This document shows, piece by piece, positions 1 to 6,646 of a DNA stretch of 64,000 bases (the stretch's first letter is position 1; every line of letters begins with the position of its first letter). The notes beneath the pieces were generated by a model. That model had not been told where the DNA came from. It saw nothing but the letters and a program-made list of their open reading frames with translations, and searched no databases. Source of the stretch: Candidatus Saccharimonadota bacterium (GTDB lineage Bacteria; Patescibacteriota; Saccharimonadia; Saccharimonadales; Saccharimonadaceae); the NCBI GenBank assembly GCA_030523715.1, contig JAUNHY010000005.1, positions 1 to 64,000 on the forward strand, in the 5' to 3' direction. The position numbers and the translations under genes were made by a program.

Positions 1-55
1 GAGCGCTTCCATGGCATGGAAGAGGTGAGGAGTTCGAATCTCCTGTGCTCCACCA
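1..55 (+). tRNA. tRNA-Ala(GGC), 5' truncated by window edge
   Basis: The 3' part of a tRNA is visible: an anticodon stem CTTCC/GGAAG around loop ATGGCAT (anticodon GGC, alanine), a T arm AGGAG-TTCGAAT-CTCCT, the acceptor strand GTGCTCC, discriminator A and an encoded CCA ending at 55. The 5' acceptor strand and most of the D arm lie outside the window. Confidence 0.93.
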
Positions 56-74
56 TTTTTGTTATTATAAAAGT

Positions 75-662
75 ATGAGAGAAATTGAGACCCGTAAAAA
101 CAGCTTATTGCTTTGGCTGAGTTTACTAATATTTACGTTTGAAACTGTCGGTATTATTACCTATTATTGGCTAAATGGCTATAGTGGCGTCACCAATCTG
201 ACGATTAGTAAGTTTGTTGGGCTCAATTTGTGGAGTTCATTGATTTTTGGTGCTGGTAATGCATTGATTGTAATTCTGATGCTGTATTATCTTTCGGCGC
301 ATGCACGAATCAAAAATTCACTTTGGCATTTACTGATGGTTTTATATCTTGCGAGCTTTGTGGCGCTTTCGATATTCCCGCATGTGCCGGAACCGGGGAC
401 TCTTTCTGAAATACATCAATTTTTCTCAGCAGTAATGTTTTTCTTAATGCTTTTGCTTGGCGTTTTATCGCTAATAATTACAAAGCATAAATCTAGTACA
501 ATAATTGCTACATTGTTTACGACATTTTCGGTGTTTTTTATTATTTCGTATATCTTAAGGCCGGACTATTTCATAACTAATATTTTATGGTTTGAATCTG
601 CATATATTTATGCATTTTTTGCTCTTCTGATTAGCTCTAATAGTAAAAAGCTTGATGCATAA
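75..662 (+). CDS. DUF998-like integral membrane protein
   Basis: A 195-residue, very hydrophobic protein with about six predicted membrane segments. The first starts near residue 13 after a short charged N-terminus, and a lysine pair closes the C-terminus. The spacing of helices and the loop with SIFPH followed by HQFFSAVMFF recall DUF998-type proteins, whose function is unknown. I chose the ATG at 75. A GTG 30 bases upstream would overlap the tRNA 3' end. A TATTAT box at 63-68 sits six bases before this ATG and no Shine-Dalgarno is present, so the mRNA is probably leaderless unless read through from the tRNA. The family call is tentative; the membrane topology is clear. Confidence 0.7.
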   Translation: MREIETRKNSLLLWLSLLIFTFETVGIITYYWLNGYSGVTNLTISKFVGLNLWSSLIFGAGNALIVILMLYYLSAHARIKNSLWHLLMVLYLASFVALSIFPHVPEPGTLSEIHQFFSAVMFFLMLLLGVLSLIITKHKSSTIIATLFTTFSVFFIISYILRPDYFITNILWFESAYIYAFFALLISSNSKKLDA

Positions 663-691
663 AAAAATCCGGCTTTAGGACCGGATTTTTT
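663..691. terminator. Bidirectional terminator between convergent genes
   Basis: The stem TCCGG (668-672) pairs with CCGGA (681-685). It is flanked by A7 on one side and T6 on the other, so it can serve both the + gene ending at 662 and the - gene ending at 694. Confidence 0.85.
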
Positions 692-693
692 GA

Positions 694-1725
694 TTATTCT
701 TCGGCGTAGGTGTCGTTTTTATCTATAATTTTGATTTGATGTTCGCCATTTGTAATATAGAGCCCGATAATATAGTCGGAAACTATCTTATAGTCACTTT
801 GGCCATATGTACCCTGTTCGCGGTAGCGCACTACGCCAACAATGCCGTTTTTAACTGGTTTTCCTTTTAGATATTCCGATAGACTTTTTAGGTATTCCTC
901 GGCTTCAGATAGGCGGAAGCTGCTTTGGACCATTAAGAGGTTATTTTTGGTGTTGTTGGCTATCTCGATATCATGAATTTGCGTGCTGGCACTAAATTTT
1001 GATGCGCCGACATACTTGAGGGAGCGTTGATTTACGATGTCGAATAGGTTATTGACATCTTCGTAATCCGTTGTGAGCGTTTCGTGGTCATCTGAAACAC
1101 GAATCTCGTTGTGCGAGTAGCTAATTTCGGCGTAGATGGCGCCTTTGTCGGTTGAGACTACGTATGTATCCTTTTCTTTTTTGGTCTGTTTTTTATCGAC
1201 GATAAAACCATATTTTTGGGTAATGTAGTTATAGATGTATTCTTCTCTTTCGCCGCTCTGAAAGTCGTAATGGCAGGCTTCGTCGCCATTCATGCTGGCA
1301 ACTTGAATATTGTCTTTCTCGCCAGTGACTTTATTTCTACCGTTATCCAGGCAGACATAAACTTTATCGTTGTATTTTGCGATGTAAGAGCCAGCACTAT
1401 AGGGATCGTAAGGGCTTTTATTGATGAGGTCGCCAAGTTTTTCGAGGTCAGCTTTAAAGAATACGGATTTCTCGCTTTTTCCGTTCGAGATTTTATCGAC
1501 GAGTTCTGTAGCGACGTCCTTGTGCCAACTGATACGTTTATTATTTTTAATAATAATTATGGTTGCTGTTGCGCCTCCCGCAATTACGAGAACGCCTATT
1601 ATAATTCCGATTATTAGTCCTACTTTTGACTTTTTCTTAATGACTTGACCGGCGCCAGTCGGATTTTCGGGCGCGATTGGTGCGTCAAGGATACTATTAT
1701 TTGGTTGAGCGACATTATTATCCAT
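694..1725 (-). CDS. Single-pass membrane-anchored extracellular protein, unknown function
   Basis: A 343-residue protein with a proline- and asparagine-rich cytoplasmic N-terminus (about 30 residues), a KKKSK stop and one Ile/Gly-rich membrane helix (roughly 35-60). A 280-residue hydrophilic domain follows, presumably outside the cell. I do not recognise the outer domain. The architecture matches the proteins at 53430 and 54266 and is common among Saccharibacteria surface proteins. The ATG at 1725 has TATAAT (1732-1737, minus strand) six bases upstream and no ribosome-binding site, so it is likely leaderless. It stands alone between two terminators. Confidence 0.75.
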   Translation of the reverse strand: MDNNVAQPNNSILDAPIAPENPTGAGQVIKKKSKVGLIIGIIIGVLVIAGGATATIIIIKNNKRISWHKDVATELVDKISNGKSEKSVFFKADLEKLGDLINKSPYDPYSAGSYIAKYNDKVYVCLDNGRNKVTGEKDNIQVASMNGDEACHYDFQSGEREEYIYNYITQKYGFIVDKKQTKKEKDTYVVSTDKGAIYAEISYSHNEIRVSDDHETLTTDYEDVNNLFDIVNQRSLKYVGASKFSASTQIHDIEIANNTKNNLLMVQSSFRLSEAEEYLKSLSEYLKGKPVKNGIVGVVRYREQGTYGQSDYKIVSDYIIGLYITNGEHQIKIIDKNDTYAEE

Positions 1726-1731
1726 AAGCTT

Positions 1732-1737
1732 ATTATA
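1732..1737 (-). promoter_or_regulatory. -10 box of leaderless gene 694-1725
   Basis: TATAAT read on the minus strand, with AAGCTT then ATG directly after it. A start about seven bases past the box falls on the start codon. Confidence 0.6.
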
Positions 1738-1740
1738 CTA

Positions 1741-1772
1741 AAAAATATCTCCCCTTGCGGAGAGATATTTTT
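1741..1772 (-). terminator. Terminator of the alpha/rplM-rpsI operon
   Basis: ATATCTC (1745-1751) pairs with GAGATAT (1762-1768) with additional inner C-G pairs, followed on the minus strand by a T run. The same ATATCTC.../...GAGATAT stem recurs after tuf and rpsG. Confidence 0.85.
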
Positions 1773-1787
1773 TGTAGAAGCGATAAA

Positions 1788-2192
1788 TTAACGCTTGGAG
1801 AACTGTTCGCGTTTGCGAGCACTGCGGAGACCGTAGTGTTTGCGTTCTTTTTCGCGTGGGTCGCGCTTCATGAGGCCAGCCTTCTTGAGCACTGGACGGA
1901 ATTCTGGGAATTCGGTTACGAGTGCACGGGAGACGGCAAGCTTAATAGCGTCGACTTGTCCGGCAATACCACCGCCTTTAACGACAACGGTAATATCGTA
2001 TTCTTTTTGCTTCTGGGTCATTGCAAGAGGGTCGGTGATTTCAGCCATCAAGGTTTTGTTGCCACTTAAATATTCGAGAGCTGGTTTGCCGTTGATGGTA
2101 ATTTCGCCCTTACCCTTGTAAAGACGTGCGGATGCGGTAGCGGCTTTGCGGCTACCATCACCGTAGGTGTACTTAGCGTTCTTAGCTGGCAT
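1788..2192 (-). CDS. rpsI: 30S ribosomal protein S9
   Basis: 134 residues. S9 sits in the head of the 30S subunit, and its C-terminal tail reaches the P-site tRNA anticodon. The protein shows the family end, RKHYGLRSARKREQFSKR, with the invariant KR terminus, and the GGG(I)AGQ turn near residue 73. Length and ends are typical. It starts at the last base of the rplM stop region, so translation is coupled. It is the last gene of the superoperon and is followed by a strong terminator. Confidence 0.98.
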   Translation of the reverse strand: MPAKNAKYTYGDGSRKAATASARLYKGKGEITINGKPALEYLSGNKTLMAEITDPLAMTQKQKEYDITVVVKGGGIAGQVDAIKLAVSRALVTEFPEFRPVLKKAGLMKRDPREKERKHYGLRSARKREQFSKR

Positions 2193-2617
2193 TATTTAAT
2201 CTCCTTTGGCGTTTGTGCCGTGTGAGCATGCTCTGCGCCTGGGAAGACGCGGAGGCGAGCTAAGCGATCGGCTTGTAGTTTGTTCTTTGGAAGCATACCT
2301 TTAACGGCTTGTTCGATAGCAAGAGCTGGGTCTTTCTCGATAACTTCAGCGAGAGTGAGGTCAGTCAAGCCACCTGGGAAGCCGGAGTGACGATAATAGT
2401 GCTTATCAGTCATCTTATCGCCGGTAACTTTGAGGTTCTTTGCGTTGATAACTACAACGTAATCACCATTGTCGGTATGTGGCGTAAAGGTAACTTTGGA
2501 TTTGCCGAGTAGCTTGTCGGCAATAACAACTGCGAGCTTGCCGAGTGGCATCGTAGATGCGTCGACAATCCACCATTCGCGATTGATTTCAGAGGATTTT
2601 TGGCTATAAGTTTTCAT
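2192..2617 (-). CDS. rplM: 50S ribosomal protein L13
   Basis: 141 residues, standard length. L13 is an early-assembling 23S-binding protein. The family features are present: WWIVDA near the N-terminus, PLGKLA, the GDYVVVINA strand and the KMLPKNKL segment. It is directly upstream of rpsI with a one-base TAATG-type overlap, the usual rplM-rpsI pair. In many bacteria that pair is separate from the alpha operon; here it follows rplQ after two bases. Confidence 0.98.
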   Translation of the reverse strand: MKTYSQKSSEINREWWIVDASTMPLGKLAVVIADKLLGKSKVTFTPHTDNGDYVVVINAKNLKVTGDKMTDKHYYRHSGFPGGLTDLTLAEVIEKDPALAIEQAVKGMLPKNKLQADRLARLRVFPGAEHAHTAQTPKEIK

Positions 2618-2619
2618 AC

Positions 2620-3039
2620 TTATTTCTCCTCTTTCTTAGCAGCTGGCTTTTTCTCGGCCTTTTCTTCTTTGACTTCGTCTTTGATTTCGTCGACAAAGGA
2701 GATGGTTGCCATTTCGGAATTGTCACCGCGGCGGAAACCGGTGTGCTCAATCTTGAGATAGCCGCTGTCGCGCTTGATTTGTGGCGCAATAACATCTACG
2801 AGATTGTTGCCGATGAGTTGATCATTGAGGCGTGCAATTACGAGACGGCGGGAAGCTAAATCGCCTTTCTTTGCGATGGTGATGAGCTTCTCGGCTGGAC
2901 GGCGGATTTCTTTGGCCTTTGCTAAGGTAGTATTAATTGATTTGTACTTAAACAAGGAGCGCATGAGACCACGTGTTAATGCGGTGCGTTGGTCGTTTTC
3001 GCGACCGAACTTGCGCCCTTTATATCCGTGACGATGCAT
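2620..3039 (-). CDS. rplQ: 50S ribosomal protein L17 with charged C-terminal tail
   Basis: 139 residues. The conserved L17 core (MRHG-like start, KFGR...RTALTRGLMRSLF, then TLAKAKEIRRPAEKLIT) spans about the first 115 residues. The last 25 or so are a Lys/Glu/Ala-rich tail not needed for the fold. L17 lies near the peptide exit on the 50S. It follows rpoA without a gap (rpoA stop at 3040), as in other alpha operons. Similar tails appear on L22, L23, S5 and S17 in this window. Confidence 0.98.
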   Translation of the reverse strand: MHRHGYKGRKFGRENDQRTALTRGLMRSLFKYKSINTTLAKAKEIRRPAEKLITIAKKGDLASRRLVIARLNDQLIGNNLVDVIAPQIKRDSGYLKIEHTGFRRGDNSEMATISFVDEIKDEVKEEKAEKKPAAKKEEK

Positions 3040-3963
3040 TTAAACTTTTAACTCCGTTAGTTTTTCGCGGACCTCATCTAGAGCTTTAGCGCCGAAGCCC
3101 TTAAGTTCCTTGAGGTCGCTTTCTGATAATACGACGAGATCGCGTACGGTGCGAATTTCATTGTTAATCAATGCGTTTGCAGTACGTGCCGAAAGGCCAA
3201 GATCTTCGATTGGAAGCATAAGGCCAGATTCGTCTTCGGCTTTGCTTGCAGTTGGTGCAGGAGCGGATTCTACCGTAGTGCTACCGGCAAGCGCTTTGTA
3301 TTGGTTAACCAAGATGGCTGCAGCCTCTTCGAAAGCTTCACGTGGGGTAATAGTACCATCGGTGTCAATCGTAAGAGTTAATTGCTGGAGGTTGGTATCT
3401 TGGCCAACGCGAGTATTTTCAGCGTTATAGCGAACACGTAATACAGGAGTAAAGACGGCATCAAGTGCGATCATGTCGCCATGGATGCGTTCTTCACTGG
3501 ACTGTTCGATGCTGAGATAGCCACGGCCAGTATCGACAACCATATCCATCTTCAAAGTGAATTTTGGATCATCGATGTTGCAGATAATTTGCTGTGGGTT
3601 GGCGATTTCAACTTCGGCTGGAAGTTTGATATCGCCGGCTTTAACGACGCCGGTTCCCTTTTTCTCGAGATGAAGCTCGACAGGAGCGTCGGAGTGAGAC
3701 TTGATGTGAATGTTTTTAAGATTCAACATGATGTCTACGGTATCTTCGACGATGCCAGGGATGGCGGAAAATTCGTGAGTAGTACCTTCAATGCGGAAAG
3801 CAGTGATGGCAGCACCCTTAATGCTAGAGAGAAGTACGCGACGTAGTGAATTGCCAAGAGTGTTACCATAGCCATAATAAAGTGGCTTGATAACAAAGCT
3901 GGAACTGTTCTCACCAAGGTCCTTGATCTCTGCTAGTTCTGCTTCGTGAATTACTTTTGTCAT
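3040..3963 (-). CDS. rpoA: RNA polymerase alpha subunit
   Basis: 307 residues. The N-terminal dimerisation domain carries the canonical GNTLGNSLRRVLLSS stretch near residue 33. A linker near 230-240 (EDESGLMLP) precedes the alpha-CTD with SARTANALINNEIRTV and KELKGFGAKALDEV, the helix-hairpin-helix that contacts UP-element DNA. Both domains are complete. It sits between rpsD and rplQ in the classic alpha-operon order and starts ten bases after the rpsD stop. Confidence 0.99.
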   Translation of the reverse strand: MTKVIHEAELAEIKDLGENSSSFVIKPLYYGYGNTLGNSLRRVLLSSIKGAAITAFRIEGTTHEFSAIPGIVEDTVDIMLNLKNIHIKSHSDAPVELHLEKKGTGVVKAGDIKLPAEVEIANPQQIICNIDDPKFTLKMDMVVDTGRGYLSIEQSSEERIHGDMIALDAVFTPVLRVRYNAENTRVGQDTNLQQLTLTIDTDGTITPREAFEEAAAILVNQYKALAGSTTVESAPAPTASKAEDESGLMLPIEDLGLSARTANALINNEIRTVRDLVVLSESDLKELKGFGAKALDEVREKLTELKV

Positions 3964-3972
3964 ACTTCTCCT

Positions 3973-4590
3973 TTAGCGTGAGTAATACTCGACGATTAAT
4001 TGTTCGTTGATGCCCACCTCAGCTTCTTCGCGCTTTGGCGTACCAGTGATTTCGATTTTCATTTTCTTGACGTCTGCCTTCATCCAAGATAGAGGTGCCT
4101 GGCTAGCAGCACCGGCGACGTTAGCAAGATTTGCGAAATAAGTGTTTTTCTTTGATTTTGGACGAACTTCGAGAACGTCACCTGGGTTCAAACGGATGGA
4201 TGGAATATCGATACGATTACCATTCAAAGTGAAATGACCGTGAGAGACGAGCTGACGAGCGGCGCGACGAGTAGTCGCAAAACCGGCACGATAAACTACG
4301 TTATCTGCGCGACGTTCGAGATATTGAAGAAGGGTTTCACCCGTCATGCCTTCGGCGCGTTGTGCTTCACGCATGAGTTTGGCGAATTGCTTCTCGAGTA
4401 CGCCGTAAATGCGGCGAACTTTTTGCTTTTCGCGGAGCTGAGTCAAATAAAGGCTGCCACCGCGAACACGCATATCGGCGTGTTGACCAGGAATACCGGT
4501 CTTTTTTGCCATGACTTTTTGTGCTTTTGGAGCAAGCGCATAACCTTCACGGCGAGATTGTTTACCAATAGGTTGTAAATCGCGTGCCAT
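3973..4590 (-). CDS. rpsD: 30S ribosomal protein S4
   Basis: 205 residues, normal length. S4 nucleates 16S 5'-domain assembly and often represses the alpha operon. The S4 RNA-binding module is clear near residues 95-140 (LERRADNVVYRAGFATTRRAARQ, then VSHGHFTLNGNRIDIPS). The N-terminal domain lacks the CxxC zinc pair of some S4 forms. The protein ends in the standard EQLIVEYYSR. Its ATG overlaps the rpsK stop codon, so the two are translationally coupled. Confidence 0.98.
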   Translation of the reverse strand: MARDLQPIGKQSRREGYALAPKAQKVMAKKTGIPGQHADMRVRGGSLYLTQLREKQKVRRIYGVLEKQFAKLMREAQRAEGMTGETLLQYLERRADNVVYRAGFATTRRAARQLVSHGHFTLNGNRIDIPSIRLNPGDVLEVRPKSKKNTYFANLANVAGAASQAPLSWMKADVKKMKIEITGTPKREEAEVGINEQLIVEYYSR

Positions 4591-5021
4591 TATGGTTTCC
4601 TCTCTCCTTTAGGACGGCAACCACCGTGTGGAATTGGGGTTTTGTCCGTAATGCTGTTAATTGAAATACCCATAGTGCTAAATGCGCGAATAGCGCTGTC
4701 GCGGCCGAGGCCGATACCTTTGACGTAAACGTCGACGCTATTCATACCATGATCACGCTTGGCGATTTCAGCGACCTTCTCTGCGGCAATCTGGGCTGCG
4801 TAAGCAGTACCCTTCTTGGAACCGCGGAAGCCGTTGGCGCCAGCGGAAGAAGCGGCGAGAATCTCGCCTTTCTTGTCGGTAACGCTAACGATAGTGTTGT
4901 TGAAAGTAGCCTGAATGTGTGCTTCACCGGCTTGGACAATGCGTTTGCCCTTTTTGGCTTTAGCTTTAGGTGCTTTTGGCTCCATCTCAGGAGCTGTATT
5001 GACTGTAGTATCTTCTGCCAT
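4590..5021 (-). CDS. rpsK: 30S ribosomal protein S11
   Basis: 143 residues. The core from about residue 27 (IVQAGEAHIQATFNNTIVSVTDKKGE) to PHGGCRPKGERKP matches S11 of the 30S platform. The first 25 or so residues are an acidic, then Lys/Ala-rich extension, longer than in most bacteria. The start at 5021 has an AAGGAG site just upstream. The order rpsM-rpsK-rpsD-rpoA is conserved. Confidence 0.98.
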   Translation of the reverse strand: MAEDTTVNTAPEMEPKAPKAKAKKGKRIVQAGEAHIQATFNNTIVSVTDKKGEILAASSAGANGFRGSKKGTAYAAQIAAEKVAEIAKRDHGMNSVDVYVKGIGLGRDSAIRAFSTMGISINSITDKTPIPHGGCRPKGERKP

Positions 5022-5036
5022 ATTAACTCCTTAAGA

Positions 5037-5423
5037 TTAAGTTTTACTTGCTGCCTTTGGCTGGGCGCCGCCGACGGCGATAGCTTTACCTTTGCGTGTG
5101 CGCGCATTCGTGCGGGTGCGCTGACCGTTGACTGGTAAACCTGCCTTATGGCGAAGGCCCTTGTAGGAATTGATATCCTTGATACGTTTGATATTGTTGG
5201 TCACGAGGCGCTTGAGGTCACCTTCAACGGAATATTTACTGGAAATAATATCGTTGAGTTTTTGTTCTTGAGCCTCGGTGAGATCTTTCACCCGAGTGGT
5301 CGGCTCGATTTTAGCCGCCGCAAGGATGGCTTTGCTAGTGGTGCGACCGATACCATAGACATAAGTAAGTGCAATCCACACTTGCTTTTCGCTAGGAATC
5401 GTAACACCGGCGATTCTTGCCAT
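5037..5423 (-). CDS. rpsM: 30S ribosomal protein S13
   Basis: 128 residues. S13 bridges the 30S head to 50S and to P-site tRNA. The typical start MARIAGV, the helix-hairpin-helix ([14 protein letters not shown] near residue 22) and the C-terminal basic motif with [24 protein letters not shown] are all present. Three bases separate it from rpmJ upstream. No anomalies. Confidence 0.98.
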   Translation of the reverse strand: MARIAGVTIPSEKQVWIALTYVYGIGRTTSKAILAAAKIEPTTRVKDLTEAQEQKLNDIISSKYSVEGDLKRLVTNNIKRIKDINSYKGLRHKAGLPVNGQRTRTNARTRKGKAIAVGGAQPKAASKT

Positions 5424-5425
5424 GC

Positions 5426-5542
5426 TTAACCCTGCCTTTGTTTATTCTTAGGTTTCTTCTTGTTAATGATACGTAGCACACCTTTGCGGCGGACGACGAT
5501 ATCATCAGGGCTGATTTTCTTTACACTAGCACGTACTTTCAT
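5426..5542 (-). CDS. rpmJ: 50S ribosomal protein L36, zinc-free form
   Basis: A 38-residue protein starting [14 protein letters not shown] and ending NKQRQG, the L36 signature ends. The canonical C-x2-C-x12-C-x4-H zinc site is gone. The position of CRNC reads SPDD and the third Cys is absent, so this is a C-minus form that cannot bind zinc. L36 packs against 23S near the factor-binding side. It is placed between infA and rpsM as usual. It is too short for routine ORF cut-offs; I translated it by hand (38 codons plus TAA). Confidence 0.95.
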   Translation of the reverse strand: MKVRASVKKISPDDIVVRRKGVLRIINKKKPKNKQRQG

Positions 5543-5584
5543 GTATTGAAAATTACCTTTCTGAAAGCATCGGTTCTAAAATGC

Positions 5585-5604
5585 CCGGATACCGAAATAT
5601 CCGA
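5585..5604 (-). other. Small hairpin in infA-rpmJ intergenic gap
   Basis: CGGATA (5587-5592) pairs with TATCCG (5599-5604) inside the 90-base gap between infA and rpmJ. On the minus strand it is followed by only a short T run (GGGCATTTT), so it could be a weak attenuator or a processing stem. No promoter with good spacing was seen here. Confidence 0.3.
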
Positions 5605-5632
5605 GATATTTAGCTTCTCGCTTTCGATTAAT

Positions 5633-5914
5633 TTAATCTTTTTGGCGATAGCTGATGCGACCCTTTGTGAGATCGTAAGGGGTCAACTCAACATCCACCT
5701 TGTCGCCCGGCACGAGACGGATATAATTCTTACGCATTTTACCCGACATGTGAGCAACAATAATATGACCGTTCTCAAGTTCGACACGGAATTTTGTACC
5801 AGGAAGCGCCTCAACGACTTTGCCGGTGAGTTTAATTACTTCCTTATTTTTTGCGCCAGCTGAAGAATCAGCGTCTCTCTTGGCGACTTTGGTCGTTTTC
5901 TTGTGACTAGCCAT
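5633..5914 (-). CDS. infA: Translation initiation factor IF-1, N-terminally extended
   Basis: 93 residues against the usual 71-73. From about residue 24 it is a normal S1/OB-fold IF-1: [39 protein letters not shown] and the [11 protein letters not shown] end. The first 23 residues (Lys/Ala/Ser-rich) are extra. An internal start there would need a non-ATG codon, so the long form is probably real. IF-1 binds the 30S A site during initiation. It has its own promoter (5928-5956) with a short leader. Confidence 0.95.
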   Translation of the reverse strand: MASHKKTTKVAKRDADSSAGAKNKEVIKLTGKVVEALPGTKFRVELENGHIIVAHMSGKMRKNYIRLVPGDKVDVELTPYDLTKGRISYRQKD

Positions 5915-5927
5915 AAATTACCTTGGT

Positions 5928-5956
5928 ATTATATCAAAAATAAGGTTAAAAGTAAA
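5928..5956 (-). promoter_or_regulatory. Promoter of infA
   Basis: Minus-strand TTTACT (5951-5956), 17-base spacer, TATAAT (5928-5933). The predicted leader is only about six bases before the infA ATG at 5914. Confidence 0.6.
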
Positions 5957-5974
5957 GAGATATTTTATTGTTTT

Positions 5975-6646
5975 TTAGTTCAAAATTGCACGAATAATTA
6001 CGATGGATGTATAGTCGCTCTCGTCGTCACTCATTTGTTTTGCGGTGATTAGCGTGAGTGTCTCTTTGTCATCAATGCGGCGTTGAATGCTTGGTAGCTC
6101 GTTTTCGGCATTATAAGCGTCAATAATGCGGATTTCGGCGACTTTATAAGTGTATTTTGTGCCGTTTCCGAGTTCGACTTCAATACTGTCTTTCTTCTCG
6201 AGGCTGTCAAGGTTTGCAAAGGCGCCTTTCTTGGTTTCGCCACATTCGAGCCCGCTCATAAGGATTGCGCCACCTTGGCCTGGCTTCCCAGATCCGGCAG
6301 ACCACATTGCGTCATAGATATTTTGCGGCACGGCCAGAGTCTCGCTGTTGACAGTAGACTCTTTGATGCGGGCTCTTATTCCTAGGCGTTCAATAGTCAG
6401 ATAGCGTGGCTTGCTAGCCTCGACTTGATATTCATCTAAGTTTGGTTGTTCTTCAGAGGGCGAGACGGCTTCGGCGAGTTGAGTAATTACGGCATCGGAC
6501 TTGGAGCGTGTCTCGGCGCTTTTTGTGTTGTAATAATTGCGCTCCCACGCCAAAATCTTAACCATGCAGATGGCTACAGCTATTACTAGGACCCACCCGA
6601 TGATTTTTATGATTCTTTGAACTCTGCGATCAATCTTTAATGCCAT
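5975..6646 (-). CDS. Sortase-fold protein lacking catalytic residues
   Basis: 223 residues: a short cytoplasmic N-terminus, one membrane helix (about 11-31), a linker, then a sortase-type beta barrel from about residue 80. The sortase landmarks are visible: YLTIERLGI, the W-SAGSGKPGQGG loop, GAFANLDSLEKKD (as in GDxI sortases) and TLTLIT. All three catalytic positions are changed. The GH of the active His is G132-L133, the TLxTC cysteine is A202, and the Arg of the RYxV strand is replaced by Thr/Ser (213-214). It should therefore not transpeptidate and may be a scaffold or chaperone. It overlaps the secY stop (TAATG), which places it in the secY transcript where adk and map usually lie. Confidence 0.8.
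   Translation of the reverse strand: MALKIDRRVQRIIKIIGWVLVIAVAICMVKILAWERNYYNTKSAETRSKSDAVITQLAEAVSPSEEQPNLDEYQVEASKPRYLTIERLGIRARIKESTVNSETLAVPQNIYDAMWSAGSGKPGQGGAILMSGLECGETKKGAFANLDSLEKKDSIEVELGNGTKYTYKVAEIRIIDAYNAENELPSIQRRIDDKETLTLITAKQMSDDESDYTSIVIIRAILN

Noticed and set aside
1216-1617. Long open frame opposite the 694-1725 gene
   Set aside because: It is the antisense reading of a gene with clear protein features; no ribosome site or promoter. The same applies to the other long antisense frames over rpoA, tuf, fusA, rplB, rpsE and flotillin.
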